DNA of 64,000 nt, taken from NCBI RefSeq assembly GCF_042665525.1, contig NZ_JBHTCQ010000001.1, positions 1,736,001-1,800,000 on the forward strand. Direction: 5' to 3'. Numbering within the stretch: position 1 is the stretch's first letter; each line of letters opens with the position of its first letter. This document shows positions 1 to 8,706 of this stretch, in pieces. This DNA is from Allobogoriella alba (lineage in GTDB: Bacteria; Actinomycetota; Actinomycetes; Actinomycetales; Actinomycetaceae). The notes beneath the pieces are model-generated. The model was not told the origin of the DNA. It saw only the letters and a program-made list of their open reading frames with translations, and searched no databases. A program made the translations under genes and the position numbers.

Positions 1-2
1 CC

Positions 3-665
3 CACGGGAGCCTCGTGGAGCACATGGGTGACGCGGTCGTCGCCCTGACCGCGACCGACGTCGCCGACCTGGTGACCCTCCCGCCGGACGTCGATGCGCT
101 CGTCGAGAACCATGCGTTCCGGTCGGACCTGCTGCGGCTGGAGCTGCTCACCAGGTTCGGCGGGATCTGGATGGACTCGACCTGCTTCGTGCGTCACGAC
201 GTGCGCGCCGAGCTCGAGGAGCTCGCCCGGCCGTCGGGATTCTTCGCGTACGCGAAGGGAGACGTCACGATCGGCAACTGGCTCATGCTGACGCCACCGG
301 GCCACTACGTCCCGGCGATGCTGCTCGAGGCGGAGTACGCGCACTGGCGGGAGTTCCAGCAGAACCTCAGCTACTTCACGTTCCACCACATCTTCGAGGC
401 GCTCGTCGACGCCGACGAGAGGTTCCGGGAGATCTGGCACCGCACGCCCCGCGTGCCGTTCGATGCCGCGCTCCGGTTCCGGCACATGCTCGACGAGCCG
501 TACGACGCCGCCACCTACCGAGAGGTTCTCGACGGCTCGATCGTGCACAAGCTGACCTACAAGTACGACGATGCCGGCCCGGGCACGATGATCGACGCGC
601 TGATGTCGTCCCAGGACGCCACATCGCCCGGCGGACGGGCGGACCAGCTGCCCGGCGACGACTAG
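3..665 (+). CDS. Capsular-polysaccharide-type glycosyltransferase, 5'-truncated
   Basis: The frame is open to the window edge, so only the C-terminal ~220 residues are present. A GTG at 15 is in frame but is probably internal. The segment RSDLLRLELLTRFGGIWMDS is the hallmark of the capsular polysaccharide synthesis (Caps_synth, PF05704)/GT32-like family, in which the Asp after GG-I-W belongs to the sugar-nucleotide site. The rest is aromatic-rich with no membrane helix, consistent with a cytoplasmic transferase. A pyruvyl-transferase-family gene follows 20 nt downstream in the same direction, so the two likely share an operon in the surface-glycan locus. The sugar donor cannot be deduced. Confidence 0.75.
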   Translation, partial: HGSLVEHMGDAVVALTATDVADLVTLPPDVDALVENHAFRSDLLRLELLTRFGGIWMDSTCFVRHDVRAELEELARPSGFFAYAKGDVTIGNWLMLTPPGHYVPAMLLEAEYAHWREFQQNLSYFTFHHIFEALVDADERFREIWHRTPRVPFDAALRFRHMLDEPYDAATYREVLDGSIVHKLTYKYDDAGPGTMIDALMSSQDATSPGGRADQLPGDD

Positions 666-685
666 GCGAAGGGCGCCGAGCGACC

Positions 686-2887
686 ATGCGACGATCTCTT
701 CGCAAGGGCGGTGCCAGCCCCGCGCGGCTGCTCGCCGGCGCCCGCAGGCGAGCCGGGCGGGCCCGGCGCAACCTCCGGGCGCTGAGGGTGCTCCGGCGAT
801 CCCTGGAGGGCGCCGCGCCACCGGAGGGGTTGCGGAAGCTGTACGGCCGCGGCGGCCGCCCCCGTGGCGACCTGGTCACCGGGCGCCGGTCCTGGCACGC
901 GTGTCCCGGGGCGGCGGACGCCGCTGCGGACCTGCTTCGCGAGGCCCTCGTGCCGGGCCGCGGGAGCGCGGCGGCCGCGATCGCCGTCGAGCTGGTGCGA
1001 GCACGTCCGCGAGACGCGGAGCTCCACCGGCTGGCCGCCCTCGCCGCCGGACTGGTCGAGGACTGGGACCTGGCCGAGGACCGGTGGGCGCGGGCGCTGG
1101 AGCTGGAGGGCTCGTCGCCGGAGCGAGCCGCGGGCCTGGTCGCCGATGAGCGGCGGCGCAGCGAGCAGCGCCGGGCCGTCGCCGGACAGCGGGTGCCGAG
1201 CAGGCTGGAGGCTCGTCGCCGCGAGCTGCTGGGCCGGTCCGTGTGGGAAGACCCCGACGGCGCGTTCTGGCGCTACGTCGCGCAGGCCGTCGCGTGCGAC
1301 GCGCTCGAGGGGCTGGAGCCCGTGCTGGACGGCCTGGTCCCGGCGGACAGACCGCTGCCGAACGGGAAGGCACCGCGCGAGATCACCGACGCGATCGCCG
1401 CTGCCGATGCCCTGGAGGCCGAGGCCGACTACCCGGGCGCCCTGCGGGAGCTCGATCGGATCGCGCCGACCGAGGGGAAGCCGACCGTTCGCTACCTCAT
1501 CACGCTCGCCCGGCTGGCGAGCGCGGTCAGCGACTACCGGCGTGCCCGGGTGGCCCTCCGCCTCGCCGGCGCCGCCGACGAGGCCACGAGTCTCGCCGCC
1601 GCCCACGATGCGCGGATCGCCTGGGTCGTCCACGACACCGCCGGTGCACGTCGCTCCGCCGAGCTTGCCCTGTCCGGGGGCCAGGACCGGCCTCAGGCCA
1701 GGGCGGTGCTCGACCTGCTCGAGCGGCAGCTCCCGCCGCCGGACCCGCCGGCGGGCGGCATCGCCCACGTCGCCTTCTTCGCCGGTCGGGGGTTCAACTT
1801 CGGCGACATCCTGCTGCCGCTCGCCGTGCAGGACGCCATCGGGGAGGCCGTCCGGAAGGCCGGTCCGGCGGAGCGACCTGCCGGCGGGCCGACGTGGCTC
1901 CCGTTCCACGTCCACCAGCTCTTCGACGAGGACTACGTGCGCCTCGCCAACACCCAGCGCGCGGTCGTCGTCGGCGGGGGTGGCCTGTTCCTGCCCGACA
2001 CCTCGCCGAACGGTCACAGCGGCTGGCAGTGGAACGTGCCGCGCACCTCCCTGGAGGCACTTCGGGTCCCGCTCTTCCTGTTCGCCGTGGGCTACAACCT
2101 GTTCCCCGGGCAGTCGTTCCGGGGGAACCTCTTCCGCGAGAACCTCGTCGCGCTCGCGGAGAAGGCGGAGCTCCTCGGCCTGCGCAACCACGGGTCCATC
2201 GACCGCGTCCGGGAGATGCTGCCGGACGAGCTGACCGGCAAGGTCCGCTTCGTCCCGTGCGCCACGACCGTCCTCGAGCGGCTGCGCGACGACCTCCCGC
2301 CCGCCGAGACCGGCACCGGCCGCATCCTGCTCAACGCCGCCTTCGACCGCAGCGCCCGGCGGTTCGGCCACCGCTACGACGACGTCCTCGAGCAGGTGCA
2401 CCGGTTCGTCCTGGCGGCCCGCGACATGGGCGCGGACGTGCGCGTCAGCGCGCACATGAGCGGCGACGAGCGGATCGCCACGGACCTGCGCAGCACGTAC
2501 GACGTCGACCTGCCGGTCGAGAACCTGCACACCATGGACGTCGGCGACGCGCTTGCGACGTACCGGAACGCCTCGCTGGTGATCGGCATGCGCGGTCACG
2601 CCACGATGATCCCGTTCGGCCTCGGCACCCCGGTGCTGAGCATCGTCTCCCACCCCAAGATGCGGTACTTCCTCGACGACGTCGGGCGCGCCGAGTGGGG
2701 CGTGGACGTCGGCGACAGCAACCTCGGGGACCGGCTGACGGACCTTGCCAGGGACGTCCTGGCACGCGAGGAGGACTACCGTCGCGACGTACGCGAGCGG
2801 CAGCAGGGCCTCTTCGATCACGTCGCCGGCGCCGCCGAGCTGGTCGCCGCCCGGACCACCGGCCCGCCACGCGAGGAGCACACGTGA
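686..2887 (+). CDS. Polysaccharide pyruvyl transferase family protein with long helical N-terminal region
   Basis: A protein of 733 residues. Residues 1-350 are Arg/Ala/Glu-rich and helical, resembling degenerate TPR-like repeats. The polysaccharide pyruvyl transferase domain (PF04230) starts near residue 358 with GRGFNFGD. It continues with VVVGGGGLF (about 427) and ends with GMRGHATMIPFGLGTPVLSI (about 634), the usual C-terminal motif. Family members add ketal pyruvate from phosphoenolpyruvate to sugars, which gives wall polymers negative charge, but some members act differently. The N-terminal extension is larger than in typical 300-400 residue members and may bind the polymer or a partner. 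It follows a truncated glycosyltransferase closely. Confidence 0.75.
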   Translation: MRRSLRKGGASPARLLAGARRRAGRARRNLRALRVLRRSLEGAAPPEGLRKLYGRGGRPRGDLVTGRRSWHACPGAADAAADLLREALVPGRGSAAAAIAVELVRARPRDAELHRLAALAAGLVEDWDLAEDRWARALELEGSSPERAAGLVADERRRSEQRRAVAGQRVPSRLEARRRELLGRSVWEDPDGAFWRYVAQAVACDALEGLEPVLDGLVPADRPLPNGKAPREITDAIAAADALEAEADYPGALRELDRIAPTEGKPTVRYLITLARLASAVSDYRRARVALRLAGAADEATSLAAAHDARIAWVVHDTAGARRSAELALSGGQDRPQARAVLDLLERQLPPPDPPAGGIAHVAFFAGRGFNFGDILLPLAVQDAIGEAVRKAGPAERPAGGPTWLPFHVHQLFDEDYVRLANTQRAVVVGGGGLFLPDTSPNGHSGWQWNVPRTSLEALRVPLFLFAVGYNLFPGQSFRGNLFRENLVALAEKAELLGLRNHGSIDRVREMLPDELTGKVRFVPCATTVLERLRDDLPPAETGTGRILLNAAFDRSARRFGHRYDDVLEQVHRFVLAARDMGADVRVSAHMSGDERIATDLRSTYDVDLPVENLHTMDVGDALATYRNASLVIGMRGHATMIPFGLGTPVLSIVSHPKMRYFLDDVGRAEWGVDVGDSNLGDRLTDLARDVLAREEDYRRDVRERQQGLFDHVAGAAELVAARTTGPPREEHT

Positions 2888-2962
2888 GAACGTGCGTCCT
2901 GAGGCTCCACGAGCCGCTCACCAGGGCCGACCGGGGTGGCCGGTCGAGCGGAGGCCCACAGA

Positions 2963-2968
2963 TAGTGT
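2963..2968 (+). promoter_or_regulatory. Candidate -10 element (TAGTGT) for galE, leaderless
   Basis: The hexamer fits the actinobacterial TANNNT consensus and lies 7 nt before the galE ATG. Transcription would start at or next to the start codon. No convincing -35 and no Shine-Dalgarno are seen. This is inference from spacing only. Confidence 0.4.
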
Positions 2969-2975
2969 TGCCGTC

Positions 2976-3959
2976 ATGAGCATCATGGTCATCGGCGGCG
3001 CCGGCTACATCGGCGCGCACGTGGTCCGGCTCCTCACGGAGCGTGGTGAGGACGTGGTCGTCGTCGACGACCTCTCGACCGGGGTGGAGGACCGTGTGGG
3101 GGGCGCGACCCTCGTCGAGCTCGATGTCGCCGGTACCGACGCTCAGGAGCGTCTCGAGCTGGTCATGCGGCAGCGCGGCGTGGACTCCGTCATCCACTTC
3201 GCGGCGAAGAAGCAGGTCGGCGAGTCGGTGGAACGACCGACCTGGTACTACCGGCAGAACGTGGGCGGGCTGGTGAACCTGCTCTCGGCCATGGAGAACA
3301 CCGGCGTCGTCCGGATGATCTTCTCCTCCTCGGCCGCCGTCTACGGCATGCCCGATGTCGAGCTCGTCACCGAGGAGACCGACCCCCGTCCGATCAACCC
3401 CTACGGCCAGACCAAGCTCATCGGCGAGTGGCTCATGGCCGACTGCGGCCAGTCCTGGGGACTGCGCTGGTCAGCGCTGCGGTACTTCAACGTCGCCGGC
3501 GCCGGATGGCCGGAGCTCGGCGACCCGGCCGTGCTCAACCTCGTCCCGATGGTGCTCGACCGGCTGGCGAGGGGTGAGCGTCCACGGATCTTCGGGGACG
3601 ACTACGAGACCCCGGACGGCACCTGCATCCGGGACTACATCCACGTCCTCGACCTGGCCCATGCGCACCTCGCGGCGCTCGACCAGCTCGACGGTGAGGC
3701 GAGCGGGCGCATCTTCAACGTCGGTACGGGCACCGGCGCATCGGTACGTGAGGTCATCGACGAGATCGGTCGCGCCAGCGGTCTCGACGTGGCGGCCGAC
3801 GTCGAGCCGCGACGTCCCGGTGACCCGCCGCGGCTCGTGGCGTCGCCGGAGCGCATCGCCGACGAGCTGGCCTGGAAGGCGGAGCACGGCCTGCCCGAGA
3901 TCGTCGCCAGCGCGTGGGCGGCGTGGCAGGCCGGACCGCGCCCGGTCAGGGTGGGCTGA
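2976..3959 (+). CDS. galE: UDP-glucose 4-epimerase
   Basis: A protein of 327 residues, a normal length for GalE. It interconverts UDP-glucose and UDP-galactose using bound NAD. The N-terminal Rossmann motif GGAGYIGAH is at residues 5-13. The catalytic Ser region (SSSAAVYG, about 118-125) and the Tyr-X3-Lys pair in YGQTK (about 142-146) are present, as is the C-terminal substrate loop RDYIHVLDLA. The frame is open much further upstream (from 2745), but that part overlaps the preceding gene out of frame. The ATG at 2976 places the Rossmann fold at the N-terminus. The product UDP-galactose feeds Glf at 8707. It is convergent with the LCP gene, only 3 nt away. Confidence 0.93.
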   Translation: MSIMVIGGAGYIGAHVVRLLTERGEDVVVVDDLSTGVEDRVGGATLVELDVAGTDAQERLELVMRQRGVDSVIHFAAKKQVGESVERPTWYYRQNVGGLVNLLSAMENTGVVRMIFSSSAAVYGMPDVELVTEETDPRPINPYGQTKLIGEWLMADCGQSWGLRWSALRYFNVAGAGWPELGDPAVLNLVPMVLDRLARGERPRIFGDDYETPDGTCIRDYIHVLDLAHAHLAALDQLDGEASGRIFNVGTGTGASVREVIDEIGRASGLDVAADVEPRRPGDPPRLVASPERIADELAWKAEHGLPEIVASAWAAWQAGPRPVRVG

Positions 3960-3962
3960 GCG

Positions 3963-5252
3963 TCAGCCCGCGGTCTCGACGTCGGAGGGCCGCAGCTCCC
4001 CGTCCCGCAGGCGCTCGAAGAACTCGGGCGTGCGCTCCTCGTCGAGGAGGATGGTCGATCCGATGCCACCCGGCTGGTAGTCGGGGTCCGCGATCGGCGG
4101 CGTGCCGGTGATGCCCTCGCTGCCGGAGGCCGAGAGGAACGCCCACGCCATGCGCCCGAGGTCGACGATCCCGGTGTCGTGGTCGGTGGTGACGGCCGCC
4201 GTCCCGGCGTCCACCAGCCTGACGTGCGCGACCGGGTTGAACAACGTCCCCGGCCGCGTCACCTCCTCCATGACCGCTCCGATCACCTGCCGCTGCCGCT
4301 CGGCGCGGCCGATGTCGCCGCGCGGGTCGGAGTAGCGCATCCGGGCGAACGCGAGGGCCGTCTCCCCGTCCGCGTGGTGGCACCCGGCCTCCCACTGCAG
4401 CCGGCTCCGGGAGTCGTCCACGTCGTAGTCCAGGCACAGCTCGACGCCGCCGACGGCGTCGACCACGCCCTGCACACCACCCATGCCGACCTCGACGTAG
4501 TGGTCCACGGTGAGGCCGGTCAGCTCCTCGACCGTCGCCGTCAGCAGGGGCGGCCCGCCGGCCGAGTACGACGAGTTGAGCTTGCCCGGACCGTGCCCGG
4601 GGATCTCCACGTACGTGTCGCGCGGGAGGGAGATGAGGGACGTCTGTCCGCCCGAGACCTGCAGGAGCATGATCGTGTCCGACCGCTGGCCGGTGGTGCC
4701 GTCGTCGTCGATCGCGCCGTCGGCGCGCGAGTCCGAGCCGGCGAGGAGGTACGTCGTTCCGGGGGTGCCCTCCGCGTCCGTCAGGGCATCGGTGTGGCCG
4801 ATCTTGCCGTTGGCGTAGATCAGCAGCCCCACGGGCCAGGCGAGGAGGAGGACGAGCAGCACGACGAGGAGCGTCACGACGCGCCTCCCGCGACGACGGC
4901 GGCGTGGCTTGCGCGGCGGCGACGTCGGCGGAGGTCCGTCCGCCCGGCGGGGTTCGGGCCGCCGGCGTGCCGGCGCGCCCCCACCACCGGGCGTGTACGA
5001 GGGAGGCGGCGCGGACCCTGCGGACCCGCTGCGTACCGGCCGACGGGCAGGTGGTTGCGGACGCTGCGGTCGCGGAGCCCGCGACGACCGTTCCTGGGGG
5101 CGGTCCGGTGCCACGGCCGCTGCGTCCATCGCCCGGGTGGGTGGCTCGCCGGCGCCTCGGCCGCGCACCGGGCGGGCGGTGCTCGGGTCGGGCCGCTTGC
5201 GGCCCGACGCCGGGGTGAAGCTCGGCGGCGGGGACGAGTTCTCGTCGTTCAT
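3963..5252 (-). CDS. LytR-CpsA-Psr (LCP) family cell-wall glycopolymer ligase
   Basis: A protein of 429 residues. It has a Pro/Arg-rich cytoplasmic N-terminus of about 120 residues, one membrane helix (about 122-146) and an extracytoplasmic LCP domain. LCP hallmarks are RSDTIML and ISLPRDTYVEIP (about 187-222), and the R-Q segment RMRYSDPRGDIGRAERQRQV. LCP enzymes move undecaprenyl-phosphate-linked polymers onto peptidoglycan. The ATG at 5252 is chosen over a farther upstream frame opening because GGGAGGG lies 4-5 nt before it. A second LCP gene is next on the same strand. The pair fits attachment of the polymer(s) made by this locus. Confidence 0.92.
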   Translation of the reverse strand: MNDENSSPPPSFTPASGRKRPDPSTARPVRGRGAGEPPTRAMDAAAVAPDRPQERSSRAPRPQRPQPPARRPVRSGSAGSAPPPSYTPGGGGAPARRRPEPRRADGPPPTSPPRKPRRRRRGRRVVTLLVVLLVLLLAWPVGLLIYANGKIGHTDALTDAEGTPGTTYLLAGSDSRADGAIDDDGTTGQRSDTIMLLQVSGGQTSLISLPRDTYVEIPGHGPGKLNSSYSAGGPPLLTATVEELTGLTVDHYVEVGMGGVQGVVDAVGGVELCLDYDVDDSRSRLQWEAGCHHADGETALAFARMRYSDPRGDIGRAERQRQVIGAVMEEVTRPGTLFNPVAHVRLVDAGTAAVTTDHDTGIVDLGRMAWAFLSASGSEGITGTPPIADPDYQPGGIGSTILLDEERTPEFFERLRDGELRPSDVETAG

Positions 5253-5384
5253 CGAACCCTCCCGGGAGATCGGCGTTCGCCGCGGTCCCTGGGGTGCAGG
5301 CGGACCGTGCACCCGGCGCCACGGCACGGGAAGCCTAACGCGGAGGTCACGCTGCCCGGCGGTACGGGGTGGGCGAGCCGTGGA

Positions 5385-6623
5385 TCACCGGGTGCACTCC
5401 GGAGTGGTCTCCTCGGAGGGCTCCTCGGTCGTCGGCTCCTGCGTGGTGGGCTCCTCGCTGGTGGGCTCCTCGGAGGTGGGTTCCTCCGTGGTGGGCTCCT
5501 CGCCCGTGCCGGTGATGTCGGCGTCGATCGGCCGGTCCGCGCGCATGTTCTCCCACATGGCCTCGGCATCCGAGGAGGGGACGACCCGCGCGCCGGCCCA
5601 GTCGAACGGCATGGTGGCGAACCGGATCTCGTCCGGCTCGATGCCCCGCAGGGACGTGGCGACGCCGGCCATGTTGGGTAGCTGGCCCACCCAGTCGCCG
5701 GTGGTGAGCGTCTTGGTGCTGGCGTCCAGGAAGCGGTACAGCGCGGGCACGTTGGTGAGCAGGTGCACGCTGAGCGCCTCGCGGGCGATGGCCGCCACGA
5801 GCTGCTGCTGGCGGCTGATGCGGGAGATGTCCGACCCGTCGCCGCTCACGCCGTACCTGACCCGCGCGTAGCCGAGGGCCTCGTGACCGTTCAGCACCTG
5901 ACAGCCCGCCTCGAGGGAGAGGTCGGCACGCTGGTCGTCGATCGGCTCGGGGATGTACATCGGCACGCCGTCGAGCGCGTCGACCACCGCCTCGAAGCCG
6001 GCGAAGTCCACGACGACGAAGTCGTCGATGGGAATCCCGGTCAGTGCCTCGACCGTCTTCCACGTGCACGCCGCACCGTAGGCGACGTCCCCGGTCTGGC
6101 CGCCGAGCGCGAAGGCGGAGTTGAACATCGCGTCGTACTGCTCGGCCGTCTCGCCTCCGTCGGGCAGCTGGCAGGAGGGGATGTCGACGAGGGTGTCGCG
6201 GGGGATCGAGACCACCTCGACCCGGGACCGGTCGGCGCTGACGTGGGCGATCATCGTCGTGTCGGACCGCATGCCAAGGGTCTCGCCGTAGTCCGGGTCG
6301 TCCTCGGTCCGCACGTCGCTGCCCATGACGAGGATGTTGAGCGGTTCGCCCTGCTGGGGGTCGTCGGGCGGTTCCTGCCCGTCGTCCCTGGTGGGGCGGT
6401 CATCGCCGAGCAGGTCGTCGACGTCGTGCCGGCCGATGTTCCCCTGGAGGTTCGAGTACGCCATGCCCATCGTGGTGGCCAGGAAGACCACGACCCCGAG
6501 GGCGCCGGTGAGGATCCGGCGGCGCATCTCGTGCCGCGCCAGCGACCGGGCGTGCCGGGCCGCGAGCAGCCGACCGCTTGCGGCGTGCGCAAGGCGGGAG
6601 AGCGTCACGGCGTGTCGTGGCAT
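5385..6623 (-). CDS. LytR-CpsA-Psr (LCP) family ligase with acidic repeat tail
   Basis: A protein of 412 residues: short basic N-terminus, membrane helix at about 35-57, then the LCP domain with RSDTTMI, VVSIPRDTLVDIP and the conserved ARVRYGVSGDGSDISRISRQ segment (Arg and Gln ligands for the polyprenyl phosphate). The last ~38 residues are a low-complexity Glu/Pro/Thr tail of pentapeptide type TEEPT, ending ECTR. Such tails occur in wall-spanning regions. The Cys three residues from the end is unusual and could form a disulfide. It lies 132 nt upstream of the other LCP gene on the same strand, and the two are probably partly redundant wall-polymer ligases. Confidence 0.92.
   Translation of the reverse strand: MPRHAVTLSRLAHAASGRLLAARHARSLARHEMRRRILTGALGVVVFLATTMGMAYSNLQGNIGRHDVDDLLGDDRPTRDDGQEPPDDPQQGEPLNILVMGSDVRTEDDPDYGETLGMRSDTTMIAHVSADRSRVEVVSIPRDTLVDIPSCQLPDGGETAEQYDAMFNSAFALGGQTGDVAYGAACTWKTVEALTGIPIDDFVVVDFAGFEAVVDALDGVPMYIPEPIDDQRADLSLEAGCQVLNGHEALGYARVRYGVSGDGSDISRISRQQQLVAAIAREALSVHLLTNVPALYRFLDASTKTLTTGDWVGQLPNMAGVATSLRGIEPDEIRFATMPFDWAGARVVPSSDAEAMWENMRADRPIDADITGTGEEPTTEEPTSEEPTSEEPTTQEPTTEEPSEETTPECTR
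5409..5501 (-). repeat. In-gene repeat encoding (T/S)EEPT pentapeptides
   Basis: About six imperfect 15-bp units inside the LCP gene encode a Glu-Glu-Pro-Thr rich tail. It is a coding tandem repeat, likely variable in copy number between strains. Confidence 0.8.
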
Positions 6624-6629
6624 GGGGCG

Positions 6630-6635
6630 ATCCTA
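6630..6635 (-). promoter_or_regulatory. Candidate -10 element (TAGGAT) for the LCP gene, leaderless
   Basis: On the minus strand TAGGAT lies 6 nt before the ATG at 6623, and no ribosome-binding site intervenes. The pattern matches leaderless actinobacterial promoters. Confidence 0.4.
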
Positions 6636-6658
6636 CGTTCGCGGGGGCCGGTGCGGCC

Positions 6659-7618
6659 TCAGCGCGCGCCGCTCAGCGAGTGCTGCCGCGCGTCCGTCGT
6701 CGTGCGCCGGGAGGTGCCTCGGCGCGACCCGGCGCCACGACGCCGGATGACCGTGCGGTAGACGGGCTTGCGCACGGACTCCGGCACCACGCGGTACAGG
6801 CCGCGCACGACCACGTTGCGCACGAGGTCGCGCGAGCTGGTGAAGCCGATCCCGTGCAGGCGGCGCTGCAGACGCAGCTCCGACCGCAGCAGCCGCAGAC
6901 CCCCGCGGCGGGCGTATGCGCCGTCGCCGACGCGGTAGAGGACCAGCGAGCGGGAGACGTTGGCGACCCGCGCCCCGGAGGCGATCATCCGGGCGAAGAG
7001 CCAGTAGTCCTCCATGAGGTCCAGGTGGCGGTACCCACCGGCACGCTCGACGGCGCTGCGCCGGTACACGACGGACGGGTGGTTGAACGGGTCACGGAAC
7101 CGCGCGACGGTGGCGATCTGGCCGGCCTCGGTCGGCAGCCTGCGGGTGAGCCCGGGCGGCTGGTCCTCGTCCTCGAACTCCGTGATGGCCGAGCCGACGA
7201 GGTCCAGACCGTCGCGGACCAGGGGCACCTGGATGGAGAACCGCTCGGGCAGGTTGATGTCGTCGGCGTCGGCGCGGGCGACGATGTCGTACCGGCAGGC
7301 CGCCAGTCCCGCCTCGAGGCTCTTCGCCAGGCCGCGGTTCTTCGCCTGCCGCACCACGGTGGTGGGGACGGTGCCGGCGCACGAGTCGGGGCCCCCGCGC
7401 TCCAGCCCGTCGACGACGGCCGCGAGCGCGGCCGGGACCGGGCCGTCCTGCACCAGCACGAGCTGGTCGGGCGGCAGGACCTGGTCGACCGTCGCCGAAC
7501 GCACGGCACGGCGGAACTGCTCCGGGTCGTCGCCGCGGTAGACGGACATCAGGACGGCGAACCCCTCGGGGCGCGCGGGCGCCGCCGGTGTCCGGGCCTG
7601 GGTGATCGTGTCAGTCAC
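6659..7618 (-). CDS. Family 2 glycosyltransferase
   Basis: A protein of 319 residues with a GT-A fold. The N-terminal strand AVLMSVYRGDD (about 21-31) is followed by the nucleotide-sugar motif LVLVQDGP and the metal-binding DADD at 117-120. The acceptor-side segment is MEDYWLFARMIASG, similar to amylovoran/WcaE-like GT2 proteins. It has no membrane helix, and a basic C-terminal tail suggests peripheral membrane contact. It starts at GTG and overlaps the upstream GT2 gene by 8 nt, implying translational coupling. It is probably one of the transferases assembling the repeat unit or linker of the surface polymer. Donor unknown. Confidence 0.85.
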   Translation of the reverse strand: MTDTITQARTPAAPARPEGFAVLMSVYRGDDPEQFRRAVRSATVDQVLPPDQLVLVQDGPVPAALAAVVDGLERGGPDSCAGTVPTTVVRQAKNRGLAKSLEAGLAACRYDIVARADADDINLPERFSIQVPLVRDGLDLVGSAITEFEDEDQPPGLTRRLPTEAGQIATVARFRDPFNHPSVVYRRSAVERAGGYRHLDLMEDYWLFARMIASGARVANVSRSLVLYRVGDGAYARRGGLRLLRSELRLQRRLHGIGFTSSRDLVRNVVVRGLYRVVPESVRKPVYRTVIRRRGAGSRRGTSRRTTTDARQHSLSGAR

Positions 7619-8657
7619 GGTGCACCGCCTCCTGGATCGCGCGGACGTCGTCGCTGACCGCGCCGAGGCCCGCGAGGGCGGTCGTCGTCGGCTCGGGCCG
7701 CGAGGTGAGGCCCGCGACGAACCCGCGCCGGCCGGCGCGCAGCAGGAGCGGCCGGTCGGCGGACCGCAGCACGGTCCGTCCCCATCTCCTGAGCGTCGCG
7801 GCGCCGTAGAGGGCCAGGTCCAGCGGCCCGAGGGCGCGTGAGGTGCGCAGCATCCAGAGCTTGTTGCGGACCTCGTAGAAGAACCGCTCGCCGGGGTCGG
7901 CGTCGGTGGACCCGAACGTCCGGGTCAGGTGCTCGACGACGGACGTCGGCACGAAGAGCCCGGTCCGGCGGCGCAGCAGCCGAGCGGTGAACTCGAAGTC
8001 GTCGTTCCAGATGAAGTACGCAGCCTCCGGCAGGCCCTCCTCGCGGACCGCCCGGGCGTCCACCAGCGTCGAGACGAAGGACGCCGACCGGATCGGCACG
8101 CCACCCACGGCGGCCGCCCGTCCGGTGAACGGGCGTGCCAGACCGAAACGGCGGCGCGGGGTGTTCATCGGGTGGTCGCGGCCGTCGTGCCAGACGGCGC
8201 GGGAGGCGAGCAGCGCCGGACGGCCCGCGTAGCGGCTGCGGGCCCGGAGCAGCTCGGCGAGGGCCGACGGCGTGGGGACGGTGTCGTCGTCCATCAACCA
8301 CACGAGGTCGGCGCGGTGGCTCCGCACGGCGCGAGCCGTGCCGGCGGCGAAGCCTCCGGCACCGCCGGTGTTCCGGGGCAGCCGTACGACCTCCGGCGCG
8401 AGTGGATGGGCGTCGGCCAGGTCCGCGGACCCGTCCGAGGAGGCGTTGTCGACGACGACCACGGCGTCACAGGGGCGGTCCTGGGCGGCCAGGCCGTCGA
8501 GAGTCCGGGCGAGCAGGTCACGGCGGTCGTGGGAGACCACGACCGCCACTACCGTTGGGGTAGCGTCGTCGGGCGATGGATCGCTTTGGGCGCGCCCGTG
8601 CACCGGTTCAGGCGTGCGTCGCCGAACCGGGGCAGGAGCGTCCGATAACAGTGGCAT
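7611..8657 (-). CDS. GlfT1/rhamnosyltransferase-like family 2 glycosyltransferase
   Basis: A protein of 348 residues. GT-A motifs are VVVVDNASSDGS (about 66-77), PRNTGGAGGF and the metal site MDDD at 122-125. The acceptor/catalytic region FIWNDDFEFTARL resembles the W-D-D-x-E-Y/F motif of galactofuranosyl- and rhamnosyltransferases (GlfT1, WbbL). With glf divergent next to it and glfT2 8 kb away, a priming galactofuranosyl or rhamnosyl transfer onto the lipid-linked acceptor is plausible. Activity was inferred from motifs, not shown. It is translationally coupled to the GT2 gene downstream. A TAGGCT hexamer 9 nt before the ATG is a promoter candidate. Confidence 0.8.
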   Translation of the reverse strand: MPLLSDAPAPVRRRTPEPVHGRAQSDPSPDDATPTVVAVVVSHDRRDLLARTLDGLAAQDRPCDAVVVVDNASSDGSADLADAHPLAPEVVRLPRNTGGAGGFAAGTARAVRSHRADLVWLMDDDTVPTPSALAELLRARSRYAGRPALLASRAVWHDGRDHPMNTPRRRFGLARPFTGRAAAVGGVPIRSASFVSTLVDARAVREEGLPEAAYFIWNDDFEFTARLLRRRTGLFVPTSVVEHLTRTFGSTDADPGERFFYEVRNKLWMLRTSRALGPLDLALYGAATLRRWGRTVLRSADRPLLLRAGRRGFVAGLTSRPEPTTTALAGLGAVSDDVRAIQEAVHRD

Positions 8658-8706
8658 AACGATCTCAGCCTAGGTGAATTTCTTCCGAACTGCAGTGGGC
8701 GGCAAT

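Noticed and set aside
662..2881. Long minus-strand frame opposite the pyruvyl transferase gene
   Set aside because: Antisense openness is common at this GC content; its protein is Gly/Val/Arg-rich with no recognisable motif, while the plus-strand frame has clear family motifs.
2745..2975. N-terminal extension of galE
   Set aside because: Overlaps the preceding gene and would place 77 unrelated residues before the Rossmann motif.
5400..5510. Short regular DNA repeats considered as a CRISPR array
   Set aside because: They are in-frame codons for Glu-Pro-Thr repeats without spacers and end inside the LCP gene.
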